Assembly (NCBI GenBank): GCA_023014485.1
Contig: JAJOZX010012233.1
Span: 51,074 to 115,073, forward strand
Direction of reading: 5' to 3'
Length of the DNA: 64,000 bases
DNA from: Bathynomus jamesi
Taxonomy: Eukaryota; Arthropoda; Malacostraca; Isopoda; Cirolanidae
Shown: piece by piece, positions 11,798 to 22,327 of the stretch
How positions within the stretch are numbered: position 1 is the stretch's first letter
Layout of the letters: each line of letters starts with the position of its first letter
Notes under the pieces: model-generated
Seen by the model: only the letters and a program-made list of their open reading frames with translations
Told to the model about the DNA's origin: nothing
Databases searched by the model: none
Program-made: the position numbers and the translations under genes

Positions 11798-12450
11798 TAT
11801 TATTATTATTACTATTATTACTACTACTATTACTGAGGTACTCGTTAAAGTTGCTAATATGGGGTACAAAACTCATGTAGCCCAAAATTCTGATTTAAGG
11901 AAAAGTATCTAGCTTTACTATCGCCAGTCGAGAACCTGGAGGGCTCACTGAAGCGGGAAAATGACTGCGTTTTGAATGTTTGGAATTGCGGAGGGAGCAA
12001 AACGAAATATAGAAAAGACGAGTTGTGTATACTACAAACAAACACCAGCAAAGTACCATTTTCAAGTATATCTTATTAATTTATGATAACTGAGATGGCT
12101 CTAATGGCTTATATATTTTTTATATATAAGTAAATATTCAAGAAAATTATTAAGAAAATATTTTCGTCAGCCATAAAAATGAATTATTATGACTAAAATT
12201 TAACTTTTTTTTTGGTGTAAAATTTACTGTAATATATAAAGTGTTTTACTTGCAAAAAATATAATTCCATAAAGCTTCCCATTATAATGCCAGGTTCAAG
12301 TATGCATTAAGGTATATAAAAAAATCATGAGGATGAGTTAAGTAGGGATGTTTGGCTAGAAAGCTTGTCAGTAAGAATCCAAGAAACTTTTGGGAAGAAT
12401 TAAAAACAATTAATAGTGCAATGTCTCTCTCTGAGTCCCTATTATATGTT
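11798..12450. other. AT-rich stretch, no gene recognised
   Basis: No supported gene. Around 12345-12425 a short frame reads like a LINE linker (NPRNFWEELKTINSA), too short to assign. Confidence 0.35.
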
Positions 12451-12745
12451 GCATATACTGTACTAATATTTTTAGGAGTTTATTAAGAACTTCAAGATTT
12501 GTAAATGGTACTCCTTCTAGTGTCAGTATGCTGTTTGTAGTCAATAAAGTGCCTAACTGTGGCCAGTGTCATTCGTATTTTGTATTTAGATTTATCACTG
12601 GGCTTAGTGAGTCAGTCAATAAGATAATAGAAGCCATGGTTAGTGAACTGATCTCCGATGTATATTTAGATCTCAAATCTGGAAGCATTGGCGTAGGCAA
12701 TTGTATGTTCATTATACACAGTGATTCACCGGCCTACTTAGTCAG

Positions 12746-13581
12746 CAGTGTTGCCAACTTGGCCTTTTTCAGGCTAGATTTAGTCTATTTTAGCTTCGGC
12801 TAGCCTTTTTATTTTCTAATAGCCTATGGCCTTAAATCTGGCAACTTTTTGTTCTAATTTAGCCTTAATCTAGCCTCTTTTCATATCAAATTGCGAGCGT
12901 ACTAAAATGTTTTTTCACGTTGTAGCGTGTCAAATACGTACAATTACGTCGGAAGAGTGTCATCTTGTACTGATTTGATAGAAGTGGTTTCAGTCGTTGT
13001 TAGTTCTTCTTGTACGTGAATATGTATTGTATAGTGTAAATTGTTATTATAAATTCACATATATTTATCATTAGTTCCCCGTCATAGATTCATGACACTG
13101 AAAAGTTTTGGGCTGAGGTTTCAGTGTATACTAATGCAGCAGGATCTAATCCCTTCAGAGGGCTTGCTGCTGTAGCTAGACGTGTTTTGTGCATCCCCCA
13201 TTCTAATGCTGAAGTGGAGAGAATTTTTAGCCAGATGAACATCGTTAAAAGTAAACAGAGAAACAGAATGAAGAGAGACCTTTTAAATGCAATACTTAGC
13301 ATTCGAGCTGGAATTAGAAGAGCTGAAAAGTCTTGTTACTCATACAGTTTACCTCAAAACATAATTCAAAACATAGGGACCAAATTAACTTACGAGAATG
13401 CTGACGAAACAGAAACATGATTCCGATGAGGATTTAAATGATGTTGACACACTATTTTTGTCATAATGTAAGTAAAATGTTTAGCCTATTTTTAGCCTAT
13501 TTTTATTAGGGTTATAGCCTTTATAGCCTATATTTTCTTCTAATCTAGCCTTACTCTCAGGAGATAATGTTGGCAACACTG
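12746..13581 (+). mobile_element. complete 836-bp hAT element, 8-bp TSD TTAGTCAG
   Basis: Terminal inverted repeats are CAGTGTTGCCAAC (12746-12758) and GTTGGCAACACTG (13569-13581). TTAGTCAG occurs directly before (12738-12745) and after (13582-13589), matching the 8-bp TSD of hAT insertions. The uninterrupted target is visible near 19940 as CTATTAGTCAGTACTCCAG. The subterminal zones are dense in TAGCCT motifs, like transposase-binding repeats. It is an internally deleted, non-autonomous copy. Confidence 0.95.
13090..13420 (+). pseudogene. hAT transposase C-terminal dimerisation fragment
   Basis: The open frame 13124-13420 (98 aa; readable from about 13090) contains FRGLAAVARRVLCIPHSN and AEVERIFSQMNIVKSKQRN, the diagnostic hAT C-terminal dimerisation block (P-x-SN-A-x-VER-xFS). 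The N-terminal zinc finger and the catalytic domain are missing. It sits inside the 836-bp element, so it is the retained 3' end of the ancestral transposase gene. Confidence 0.9.
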
Positions 13582-14169
13582 TTAGTCAGTGCTCCAGACA
13601 ACTATATCTTAATCTTCTATGAACCTCTTGTACCTGTTGAGTCTGAAATAGTGTTTGTTGTTTGTATAATGTTAAAATAAATTTAAAAATAGTCTACGCT
13701 TTAATAGCTTTAAATCGTTTACTTTAAAAGTTAACTTTTTAAAGAAAACGATTCAAAGCGACTCGAGCGCAAACTATTTGCAACTTATTTCAAAATTACA
13801 CATTGAAGCTTATCGAATTATATTTTGAAAGTAAAGCCACGGTATAGATTCACCGGTCTGCACGAAAATTGATTTCTTTATTTTGAGTTGTGATTCTGAA
13901 ACAGTTCGCTGCACTGAATTCAAAAATGCTACCAGTTTTTTTTCTATCACCCACAGTTTTAAAGTTTAGCAAAACAATTTTGGGCGTTTTGTAATTTTTT
14001 ACCTTTTTATCTTTAATTAATTTCGTTTTTTCATATTTTTCAGATAGATAATTCTAACATTACGTCTTTAAATTTTAATAATGGCTTCTAGAGGATGTAC
14101 CCATAGTCCAGACATATTTTTTATATTCGTGGTCGGTATGTTGTTGTAAACAAAGGACAAATGTAACGA

Positions 14170-16314
14170 CCTTCATTAAGAGAGCTTTCATGCTTATTTT
14201 GGAATTAAATTAGGAGATCAAGACAAAAGTTGGGCTCCACACAAGGTTTGTCTTAGGTGTGTTGCGGCAACTAAGGAATTGGAGCAAAGGTAAAAAGAAA
14301 AGTTTGCCATTTGGGATCCCTATGTATGGCGCGAGCCTAGAAACCATACCGACGACTGCTACTTCTGTTCTTGCAATGTTAAAGGTTATAATGCAAAGAA
14401 TAAAGAGAGCCTTCAATACCCAAGTCTTCCATCTGCAATAAGGCCGGTACCCTATGGTCCAGAAGTTCCTATTCCCCGCCCACCCGAGAGTCTGGATCAA
14501 TACAATTCAGATTCTGATTCAGCTCCAAATCCAGACAATGATGATGTTTATGAACAGCCAACAGCTGACCGAGATCCTAAACCATTAACCCAAGCCAAAC
14601 TAAATGACTTAGTCAGGGATTTGAATCTGCCTAAGGACTCTGCAGAACTTTTGGGGTCTAGATTGCAGGAGAACAATTTATTGGCATCCGACACATACTT
14701 CGCTTGGTACAGAAATCGTGAGAAAGACTTCGTACCTTTTTTCGAAGATGGTCCCTTGGTATTTTGCAAGGACATCACAGGATTAGTGTGCAGCTAGGCA
14801 TCGAATACCAAACCAGTGACTGGAGGTTGTTTATAGATTCCTCTAAAACCAGTCTAAAAGGAGTGTTTACTGCACAACGGTAACAATATGCATCAATCCC
14901 AGTGGCCCATTCTACTCATTTAAAAGAGACCTATGATAACATGAAACTGCTTCTGGAAAAAAATTCAGTATCAAAATCACAGATGGATATTGTGTGGGGA
15001 TCTCAAAGTCCTTTGCATGTTACTTGGGCAGCAATCAGGATACACTAAGATGCCATGTTTCATCTGCGAATGGGATAGTCGAGCACGTGACCAGCACTGG
15101 AAAAGGAAAACTTGGCTTCCTAGAGAGAATTTTACCCCAGGATCAAAGAACATTTGGTAAATCTTAAGGAAGCGTCCCGGGAAGTTTTTTGGATATAAAA
15201 CATGTTTTCCCGATGTATTTCTATGTGATTTATTCGAATTTGACATCCGTTTCTGTCGCAAATCACTCGTTTATGACTTTCCCCCACCTCCTCAACAAAT
15301 ATAACCTAACCTAACAACCTAACCTAACCAACCTAACCTAACGTGTATATAAATGTTACCTACCCATTAATATCCTCGATTATACAATTTCGCCGCATGG
15401 AGAAGGAAGTTGTGGAAGCGGTCCTCACAGTTCGGGAAGGCCTTTAAGAAGTACGCCCGTGATAGGTATCCAAGGAAGAAAATTTTTCGCCTTCCGGACT
15501 TAGGCGTTAAATTTCTTAGCTAATTTGCACACAACGCTGCCAGGCGCAAGAAATGCCGTCCACTTTAAAAACGTTAATTAAAATTACTTATCCTTAATAA
15601 AAATAAAAACGCGGGGGTGCATTTTATTGAGAAAAATATAATCTTTCATATTATTAATATGTTAAATCTCTGTACTACGTATTAAGAACCGGGACCTTTC
15701 CTTAAGATTATCCGAACATTTTACATAAACATCTAGTTGAACCAAATAAAATCCTCCTACCACCCTTGCACATTAAGTTAGGCTTGATGAAGCAGTATGT
15801 CAAAGCATTGAATAGAGAAGGTGAGTGTTTCAAGTACATTTGTTCAAAATATCCAAAGATTAGCTACGAGAAAATAAAGGAAGGTGTTTTTATAGGTCCT
15901 CAGATTAGAAAGTTATTGACAGACGATCATTTCCTGAACACAATGACCAATAAAGAAAAAGAAGCATGGCTTGGTTTCAAAGATGTTGTTGAAAACTTCT
16001 TGGGAAACTACAAAAGCCAAAATTATGAAAGACTAGTGGAAAATATGCTTAAAAAGTTTTGCGCCTTAGGCTGCAACATGAGCCTGAAAGTTCACTTCTT
16101 ATTTTCGCATCTTGACCGTTTTCCCGAAAATCTCGGAGATGTCAGTGAGGAGCAAGGGGAACGATTTCACCAGGACATCAAAACCATGGAAAGAAGATAT
16201 CAAGGAAGATGGCATACAAATATGATGGCGGATCACTGCTGGTGTCTGCAACGAGATCAGCCTAACGCACAGCATAAGAAAACATCAAAGAAGCACCGGT
16301 TTAGTCGTCATTAG
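14170..16314 (+). pseudogene. putative transposase of the CAC...GTG family, disrupted
   Basis: Reading through stops and shifts, the segments are: SWAPHKVCLRCVAATKELEQ (about 14230) and DDCYFCSCNVKGYN, a Cys-rich N-part; TQAKLNDLVRDLNLPKDSAE (about 14590) with LLASDTYFAWYR; and a middle part with FCKDITGL. After an insertion the long frame 15766-16314 (182 aa) gives KEGVFIGPQIRKLL, ENFLGN, LGCNMSLKVHFLFSHLDRF, SEEQGERFHQDI and ERRYQGRW. This protein recurs in arthropod genomes as an uncharacterised, multi-copy ORF. The SEEQGERFH block could hold the catalytic Glu of an RNase H-fold transposase. At least one stop (AAGGTAAAA region near 14290), a break near 14800 and the insertion near 15165-15735 make it inactive. 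Function is inferred from its terminal repeats. Confidence 0.7.
15165..15735. mobile_element. unidentified insertion inside the CAC...GTG transposon
   Basis: The protein reads up to NFTPGSKNI before about 15155 and resumes with HLVEPNKILLPPLH at about 15730, so roughly 570 bp were inserted. The insert contains CCTAA runs (15302-15342) and no recognised gene. Exact borders and TSD were not resolved. Confidence 0.55.
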
Positions 16315-17413
16315 TCAGATCTACCTTCGTAGTCTTAAGTCTTTGGAATAAGTCCTGAAATGTTTGCAAGTAAAGAAGGTAAGTATATTTTGTTTCTTTC
16401 AGTTATTTTTTTATTCTTTCATAAACAAGCAATATGCTTGTCCAAGAGCTAGGAGCTATTTAATTCTGCTTAATTAGGTTTTACTCTATCACCTAAAGAT
16501 TTCGTGCTACAAGGGGTGTTGTAATACGTCATCTGTCCCCAAATGCTAACCACCCATTGATGGGAGGGGAGAGAGTATTTTGCTGGGAACGGGACTGGTT
16601 GTTATATATATTTACCCTACATTATTATGTAAGCGTTACGGTAGTCTATAACAACAAAATTTATGGTTTAGCATGTGCAATCCAATGTTGGTCTCGATAA
16701 GATGGTTCACATTTGGGGATAAATGGGGGATTTATGACACACCCTGTAGTAAGAAAACCATACGTGATAGGGAAAAACTAACTATATTTTTGAGATCAGC
16801 GCACTCAAATTATATAGAATCACCAACTAGTTTGTAAAAATCGATTGACAAGTTTTCAAATGTGTACTGGTGTTATATATACATGAAATTAAGTTGCGGA
16901 ATCCACCTTGTCACAGTGAAATGGAGTATTTTCTACAGGTCCCAATAAATTTCCTTTTGATAACCTGAAAATATTCTGTAATAAATAGTTGGGTTAATAT
17001 CGTTTCAATGCTTTGTTCGTTTTCGATAGAAGGAGACATTCTATGACAATTTAACATATAAATTCGTATTCAGGACACCTTGAAACCTCAGGGAAACTGT
17101 AAAAATCAAGGAAATGTAATAATTATTTTTTACGGAAAAAAAAAAATTTAGACGTAAAAAGCAGCCATTATAGGCCATTGACTGAGTGTTTACCTCTTTC
17201 CACTGTTAAAATTTTGCCGGTCCTCGTCCTCTCCAGTTTTATGGGGAGACATCTCGTGGCAAAATTAGGAAACATAGGTCAAATCAGCCAATTAAATCTG
17301 GTATTTGTTTCATGTTACCTTATCCGACCAATCAGAGACGTGCATTTTGAATCTCCAATAATGCGTACTCATTCCAAAATCCTTATTCAGTTCGGTTTCC
17401 GCTATGGTTTGTC

Positions 17414-17880
17414 TTGGGTGTGATTTGGATTACTTATAAAAAAGAAGACGGTGCTGAAGTTTTCTTTACCAGTCACGGTGTTTTACCTACTCGTGTTATT
17501 TGTCCGCAGTGTGGTCACGAGTGTAATTATAGAGAAGTTGCTGACCAATATTATTGCAGAAGATTGACTAGGGACGAGCGCGGCAGAAAAAAAAGTGTTC
17601 CTTCTCTGTTTCCCGTCGAAAGGGCACGTGGGTTGAAAAATCTCACCTCAAACTGTGGCAAAACTTATTGTACGTTGGGTTATTCTTGACAAAGCGTTCG
17701 ACACAGCTAGATGCATAGCTCTATTTAGCGTTGGCTTCCGAGAGTGCGATTAATTGGAGTTTTTGCTTCGACGTCTGTGAGCATTGGCTAGGCCAACAAG
17801 TTCAAATTGGTGGGCCTAGCGAAATCGTCTATTTATTCCTGTTGGTCGCCGCTGATTTGTACAAACATCCCAACGCTGCT
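17414..17880 (+). pseudogene. Merlin / IS1016-like transposase N-terminal remnant
   Basis: The frame 17414-17689 has HGVLPTRVICPQCGHECNYR followed by YYCRR, a zinc-ribbon-like N-terminus. After a shift, at about 17750-17835, the sequence reads INWSFCFDVCEHWLGQQVQI then GGPSEIVY. The pair C-P-x-C-x-H near the start and CEHWL...QIGGP-x-x-IV match the ISXO2/IS1016 (Merlin) transposase layout, where IGGPG precedes the first catalytic Asp. The conserved VEIDE is lost (VYLFL) and the rest is absent. Confidence 0.65.
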
Positions 17881-17933
17881 ATTTAAGGTAAGAAATTGCG
17901 AAAAAACGCGGGTTAGGTTAGGTTAGGCTAGGT

Positions 17934-18128
17934 CTGAACCAAAACACATTTTTCTGGTGTTTTTTGGTGATTTGTTCAAATCTGAACTTCGTTTCTTTGG
18001 GAAATGAGCCGTTTTTGAGAAATTTTCAATTTTAAAATTTCTCAAAAACGGCTCATTTCCCAAAGAAACGAAGTTCAGATTTGAACAAATCACACCAAAA
18101 AACACCAGAAAAATGTGTGTTGGTTCAG
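17934..18128. repeat. near-perfect 195-bp palindrome (fold-back MITE)
   Basis: The arms of about 92 bp differ by one 2-bp indel and a base or two, with centre near 18031. The arm motif TTTGTTCAAATCTG...GGAAATGA is shared with the inner palindrome of the element at 37235-37907. It abuts a GGTTA run at 17911-17932. Confidence 0.9.
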
Positions 18129-18204
18129 AAAGGAGAAAAAGCACTAAAACGAATAATTACCAATAGTTGTTTTATCCGCAATCTGAACAATGTTATTGTA
18201 TCTA

Positions 18205-18319
18205 CAGGGTGGACCAAAAGTCAAGAAACATAGGAACTATGCTTTTCAATGCAAATATATACATATATTTGCATTGAAAAAACATAGTTCCTATGTTTCC
18301 TGACTTTTGGCCCACGCTG
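18205..18319. mobile_element. 115-bp mariner-type MITE, TA target site
   Basis: A palindrome starts TA-CAGGGTGGACCAAAAGTC and ends in the complement GACTTTTGGCCCACGCTG-TA. The termini and TA duplication fit Tc1/mariner. No coding capacity. Confidence 0.85.
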
Positions 18320-18419
18320 TACTATAAATAGGATAATGATCACATGTTTGTGATTATACGTCGAGCATTTACGAGAGCATTGCTATTTATTTACAAATAT
18401 ATTATCAATCGTAGATTCT

Positions 18420-18850
18420 GTTATTCAATTGCCATAGTTGCAGACTCGAGTGGGTTCGGTAATAGTATGACTAAGATAGAAAGAATTCATTAAGTTTAAA
18501 AATTTATGAGACATTGCTTCACATTGCAAATTGGTGATGAAGACACCCACAACTATGAACCTGAAATCAATATTTAAGAGGGTTAGCACATTTTTATTTA
18601 AAAACAGTGATTTAACACTTCATGGAATGGGTACTTATATATATAACTTCATGGAAATGGGATGGGTATAACTTCATGGAATGGGTACTTATATATATAA
18701 CTTCATGGAAATGGGATGGGTATAACTTCATGGAATCGGTATGAGCACAACAATTAACAATACTTGAAAAAGACTAAACGTAATAAATATATTGATAGTA
18801 ATCTCTCATTTAACTACTTCAAAGTATTTTAGTCTCCAGGCGGAGGCGTC
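18420..18850 (-). repeat. inverted paralogue of the intron-like region 28700-28890
   Basis: On the minus strand, 18840-18565 matches the region around 28380-28885, including ACTATCAATATATT, the GGTATGGGTATAACTTCATGG-type block (tandemly duplicated here at 18610-18735) and a TTGATTTCAG end. It has no insertion at the point where 28407-28691 interrupts the other copy. Beyond the TTTCAG the two copies stop matching; here an open stretch of 45 codons follows on the minus strand (about 18562-18428). Confidence 0.65.
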
Positions 18851-18973
18851 AAGGTCGAGGGCACAGTGATGAATGGTTGGGAGACACGATCGGGGGGTGG
18901 AGTGAGGAAAGGAATTTAAGGAAACAAATAATTTGTCCATTAAAAATTATTACAAACTATTGAGAGAGCGAAG

Positions 18974-19000
18974 AATATATATATATATATATATATATAT
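18974..19000. repeat. (TA)n microsatellite upstream of a 5S-SINE
   Basis: An uninterrupted TA tract joins directly to the 5S-derived sequence at 19001. Other long TA tracts in the window lie at 20418-20490, 21050-21090, 21339-21379, 23473-23503, 24811-24838, 25756-25781, 26628-26689, 34850-34882, 50756-50780, 56517-56541, 56722-56766 and 63328-63390. Confidence 0.95.
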
Positions 19001-19172
19001 GCGAAGTTAAGCGACATTGGGTCTGGGTAGTAGTTCGATGGGAGACCATCCTCTGCGCCCAGATTATGTAGCGACCCGTGGTTCGGATCCCACGTAAAGC
19101 TGTAGGTCCCGTCCGTCATATGACCTTAGATGTTGTGAAGGAGGTTAAACAAACCCAATTAAAAAAAAATAT
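19001..19172 (+). mobile_element. 5S rRNA-derived SINE (SINE3-type), copy A
   Basis: The head GCGAAGTTAAGCGACATTGG with GTAGTTCGATGGGAGACC is the 5S rRNA internal promoter (A box, intermediate element, C box). The body follows (CGTGGTTCGGATCCCACG, GTCATATGACCTTAGATG), then GTTAAAC and an A9 tail. The first 40 nt of the 5S head are missing (replaced by the TA tract). Three further copies lie at 24982, 27484 and 29436. Confidence 0.85.
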
Positions 19173-19317
19173 ATAAATAGTATATAACCTTTTAGTTTGT
19201 TGGTTTGTTTGTTGTTTACCTTTTAAATAAGCACTATACGTTTTAAAGTTGAAACTGTGGTTAATTTCTAACCAACTGTCCGCATCGAACTTCTTTAAAT
19301 TAGGATCGATGATAAAA

Positions 19318-20130
19318 TTAAATTACGATCCTGCTAAAAGTCACGTTGTGATTATGAGGATGAAGCCCTTCAAGTATATAAAATTTCCTGAATTTCACTT
19401 GAATGGAATGGTGCTGTCATAAGTAACTCAGACTAAGTATCTTGGCCACATACTAACTGATAGTCTTTCAGATGACTGTGATATTCTAAGGCAATGTAGA
19501 CAATTGTACGCTCAGGGAAATACTTTGGTTAGAAAATTTCATACGTGTACATTAGATGTTAAGTTGATTCTCTTCAACACTTTTTGTACTCCAATGTATA
19601 CAGCTCATTTGTGGTGGAACTACAGGATGTATAATTTGAGGAAATTATCTGTTGCATATAATAATATTTTTAGGAGTTTATTAAGAACTTCCAAGATTTA
19701 TAAATGGTGCTCCTTCTAGTACCAGTATGCTGTTTGTAGTCAATAAAGTGCCTAAATGTGCCAGTGTCATTCGCAATTTTGTATTTAGATTTATCACTGG
19801 GGCTGAGTCAGTCAATCAATAAGATAATAGAAGCCATAGTTAGTGGACTGGTCTCGGATATATTTTATAAATGTAAAATCTGGAAGCATTGGCGTAGGCA
19901 ATTGTATGTTCATTAGACACGGTGATTCACTGGTCTATTAGTCAGTACTCCAGACAATTATTTCTTAATTTCAATTATTTAGACAATTAATTTCAATTAA
20001 TAGACAATTATTTCTTAAATTATGTCTATTAATAGACAATTAATTTCAATTAATAGACAATTATTTCTTAAACTTCATCTATGGACCTCTTGTATAATGT
20101 TTGTACCTGTTGAGTCTCAAATAAAGTATT
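19318..20130 (+). pseudogene. CR1/L2-like LINE: RT C-terminus and 3' end
   Basis: Frames read KYLGHILTDSLSDDCDILRQ, then (19504-19719) YAQGNTLVRKFHTCTLDVK, FNTFCTPMYTAHLWWNY, KLSVAYNNIFRSLLRT, the standard thumb/C-terminal segment after the RT palm in this LINE group. The coding ends are frame-broken. The 3' UTR holds local duplications at 19960-20075 and finishes with CAAATAAAGTATTTG. It preserves the pre-insertion site of the hAT at 12746-13581. Confidence 0.85.
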
Positions 20131-20137
20131 TGTTTGT

Positions 20138-20411
20138 TTGAGCTTCCGCCCCAATTGTTCATTCTGACGAAAGTCAAGCTTTTCACTCCACCTTAGACCT
20201 ACAGTTTAACGTGGAATCCGAACGACGCGACGCTCCACCAGCAGCCCAGCGTCTACCACCCAGGGTACCCATTTATCTACCAACCATTTTTTTATTGTGT
20301 GGAAGGATGAACAGATGGGTTTTGCTGCGTGTCGGCTGCCGTCACCGGGTCTCGAACCCGGGGCCGATGGATTCGTAGTCAGCGACGCTAACCACTACAA
20401 CACCAAGGCGC

Positions 20412-20415
<4 letters not shown>
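20138..20415 (-). mobile_element. composite tRNA-derived SINE, copy 1
   Basis: On the minus strand the head (20411 down) reads GTTGTAGTGGTTAGCGTCGC with GACTACGAATC and CCCCGGGTTCGAGACCCGG, clear A- and B-box regions resembling a tRNA-Arg(ACG). The body extends to the CATTCTGACGAAAGTC end near 20160. The second copy is at 25170-25727 with the same order. Confidence 0.75.
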
Positions 20416-20489
<74 letters not shown>

Positions 20490-21044
20490 AACTTCAGAGT
20501 AATTATTTGATATCTAAACAACAGTCTATACTCAGGCAGGTGTTCCCAAAGTGGTCAATATCGACCCCCTGGGGTCAGTGGGATTGTGTGGGGGGTCGAT
20601 AAAGATCTATGGGCCGATAGGGGGCCGATAAAGTTCTAGGGGTCTAGGCTTAAGTTCTAGCTTAACATCGATGAGCGCAGTGACTTAAGGCTCAAACTCT
20701 CAAACCTACAGCCTAATGTGCATGCCCTTGTTAATGCCCATCAGGCAGATTCAGGCCCATCCATCTCATTAGAGAAGATTTAATTGTAAAAGGATTTAGC
20801 AGTTATTAATTTTAACTTAATTGCTAATAGTGGTGATTGTATAACTATAATGATTAATAAATATTGATTATATTTTGATGTTTATTGACTTCATTTCACT
20901 TAAAATTATTTTAAATATTGAGAATTTGGGTTAACGGTCGATGATAACTTTATAAGCTCATCAAGGGGGCGACAAGCTCAGAAGTTTGGGAACCCCTGGT
21001 CTATAGTGACACTCTTGTGTGTGTGTGTGTGTATACACACACAA

Positions 21045-21090
<46 letters not shown>

Positions 21091-21094
<4 letters not shown>

Positions 21095-21300
21095 ACACAC
21101 AGACCGTGCATGGAACAAGGAACTCTTCTGGGAAAATTAAATCCATGTAGTCCGAATAAGTGATGGTTTGGGGCCTCTTTGCGAGTGACCCGTTGCCCAC
21201 GTCGGGCTAACATCATTTACCATTACTTAATTATTCGGACTATAGTGGATTTAATTTTCCCAGAAGAGTTCCTTGTTCCATGCACGGTCTGTGTGTATCA
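21091..21300. repeat. fold-back MITE, arms about 68 bp
   Basis: The arm TGATACACACAGACCGTGCA at 21091 is mirrored at 21281-21300. Single-arm relatives are at 24375-24520 and 36505-36655, so it is a family. It is embedded between (TA)n tracts. Confidence 0.85.
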
Positions 21301-21335
21301 TGAAAGAACCTCGGGGGACCATTCTGAGTTCAATC

Positions 21336-21381
<46 letters not shown>

Positions 21382-21578
21382 CTTCTTCATTAACAAAAGT
21401 CAACGCCAAAAGTTTAAAAACTTTTTAAAAATTAAGATTAAAAACTATCAAAATATCGAACATTTTCCTCAATATTTCTCAAAGCTATTAAATAAAACTA
21501 ATTTAGGATCTTTCTTTATAGGACCCCCAATTTCTTCTCGGTTAATTGAATACCCGGTTAGATTAACTACGCCCTTGA

Positions 21579-21650
21579 CAATTGGTTAGGTTAAGTGGTG
21601 ATATTTTTGTTAAAACTAACAAAAATATCACCACTTAACCTAACCAATTA
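21579..21650. repeat. short palindrome with TTAGGTTAAG arms
   Basis: TTGACAATTGGTTAGGTTAA and its complement around a GTTAAAACTAAC centre. The same arm appears in the fold-back 62733-63015 and as fragments near 34330-34370 and 37147-37215. Confidence 0.8.
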
Positions 21651-21652
21651 TA

Positions 21653-22319
21653 CAGGATGTTTCAGGAGGAAAGGTCAATACATACTTCGGGAGGTGATAG
21701 TATCGGTCATTGTGAGAAAAAAAGTTCATATGAACATGTGTCTAATTCTGAATCGTTACGGAGATAGAGCTGTTTGAATCTACAAATACAAAAGCATTGT
21801 TAATGGTAATCAAGAAAGAGAAACCAATTACTGTTTCTAACATTTAATGTTTAAACATTGGCATTTTGAATGGTATCAGATACAGAAATGACAAATTTGT
21901 TACAGTTTACAATACGTTTTCGAAAATCCCACCGTCAACCTCACTAAAATTTGCAACTCGTGTGCGAAGATCGCGTGTTGTTCGTCTGAGTTGATCTTGA
22001 CGTTCCTTTATGCGGGCAGCAGCAGCATCCAAAATGCGCGCGAGCAATTCGTCTCGTGTATCCACCTTTCTTTTGTAAACTTGAATTTTCATCCACCCCC
22101 ACAAACAATAATCTAACGAAGAGAGAGAGGTCTGGAGACCTTTGTGGCCATTGAATGGGACCACCGCGGGGGGAGGAAGAGCTGCGCGCGCATCAGATTC
22201 AAACAGCTCTATCTCCGTAACCATTCAGAATGAAACGCATGTTCATATAAACTTTTTTTCTCACAATGACCGATACTATCACCTTCCGAAGTATTGACCT
22301 TTCCTCCTGAAACACCCTG
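21653..22319 (-). mobile_element. mariner-type element with about 130-bp TIRs, TA target site
   Basis: The ends TA-CAGGATGTTTCAGGAGGAAA and TTTCCTCCTGAAACACCCTG-TA are part of inverted repeats of about 130 bp (21653-21785 and 22190-22319). Length is 667 bp. The interior holds a transposase C-terminal fragment. The next element begins only 8 bp further on. Confidence 0.9.
21907..22224 (-). pseudogene. Tc1/mariner (IS630-type) transposase C-terminal fragment
   Basis: A 105-aa frame with LDYCLWGWMKIQVYKRKVDT then RDELLARILDAAAARI and a GGIFENVL end. The D-x(4)-WG-x-K-x-VY block is the C-terminal hallmark containing the last catalytic acidic residue of mariner-like transposases. The HTH and first catalytic residues are absent. 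The first codons overlap the TIR, so this is a deletion derivative. Confidence 0.8.
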
Positions 22320-22327
22320 TATAATTA

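Larger units (their letters stand above)
12457..13680 (+). pseudogene. LINE 3' tail (CR1/L2-like) interrupted by a hAT element
   Basis: 12457-12745 plus 13582-13680 match 19655-20130 closely, including GTTTGTAGTCAATAAAGTGCC and the terminal TGTACCTGTTGAGTCT. Together they form one LINE tail split by the element at 12746-13581. Coding content is a degraded C-terminal RT end. Confidence 0.8.
13851..16872 (+). mobile_element. DNA transposon with CAC...GTG termini (CMC-like), 3.0 kb
   Basis: The left end reads CACCGGTCTGCACGAAAATT and the right end, reverse-complemented, CACCAGTACACATTTG. The subterminal zones match those of the clear element 22328-22970: the left block with CTGAATTCAAAAATG, and the right block with ACGTGATAGGGAAAAACTAA. 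It encodes a large conserved protein (14170-16314) and carries an unrelated insertion at about 15165-15735. CAC/GTG ends and, in the short copy, a 3-bp TSD point to the CACTA/Mirage/Chapaev group. That superfamily assignment is inference. Confidence 0.65.

Noticed and set aside
15302..15342. Genuine interstitial telomere
   Set aside because: Only a few imperfect CCTAA units inside an insertion; many similar short runs are spread over the window in fold-back elements.
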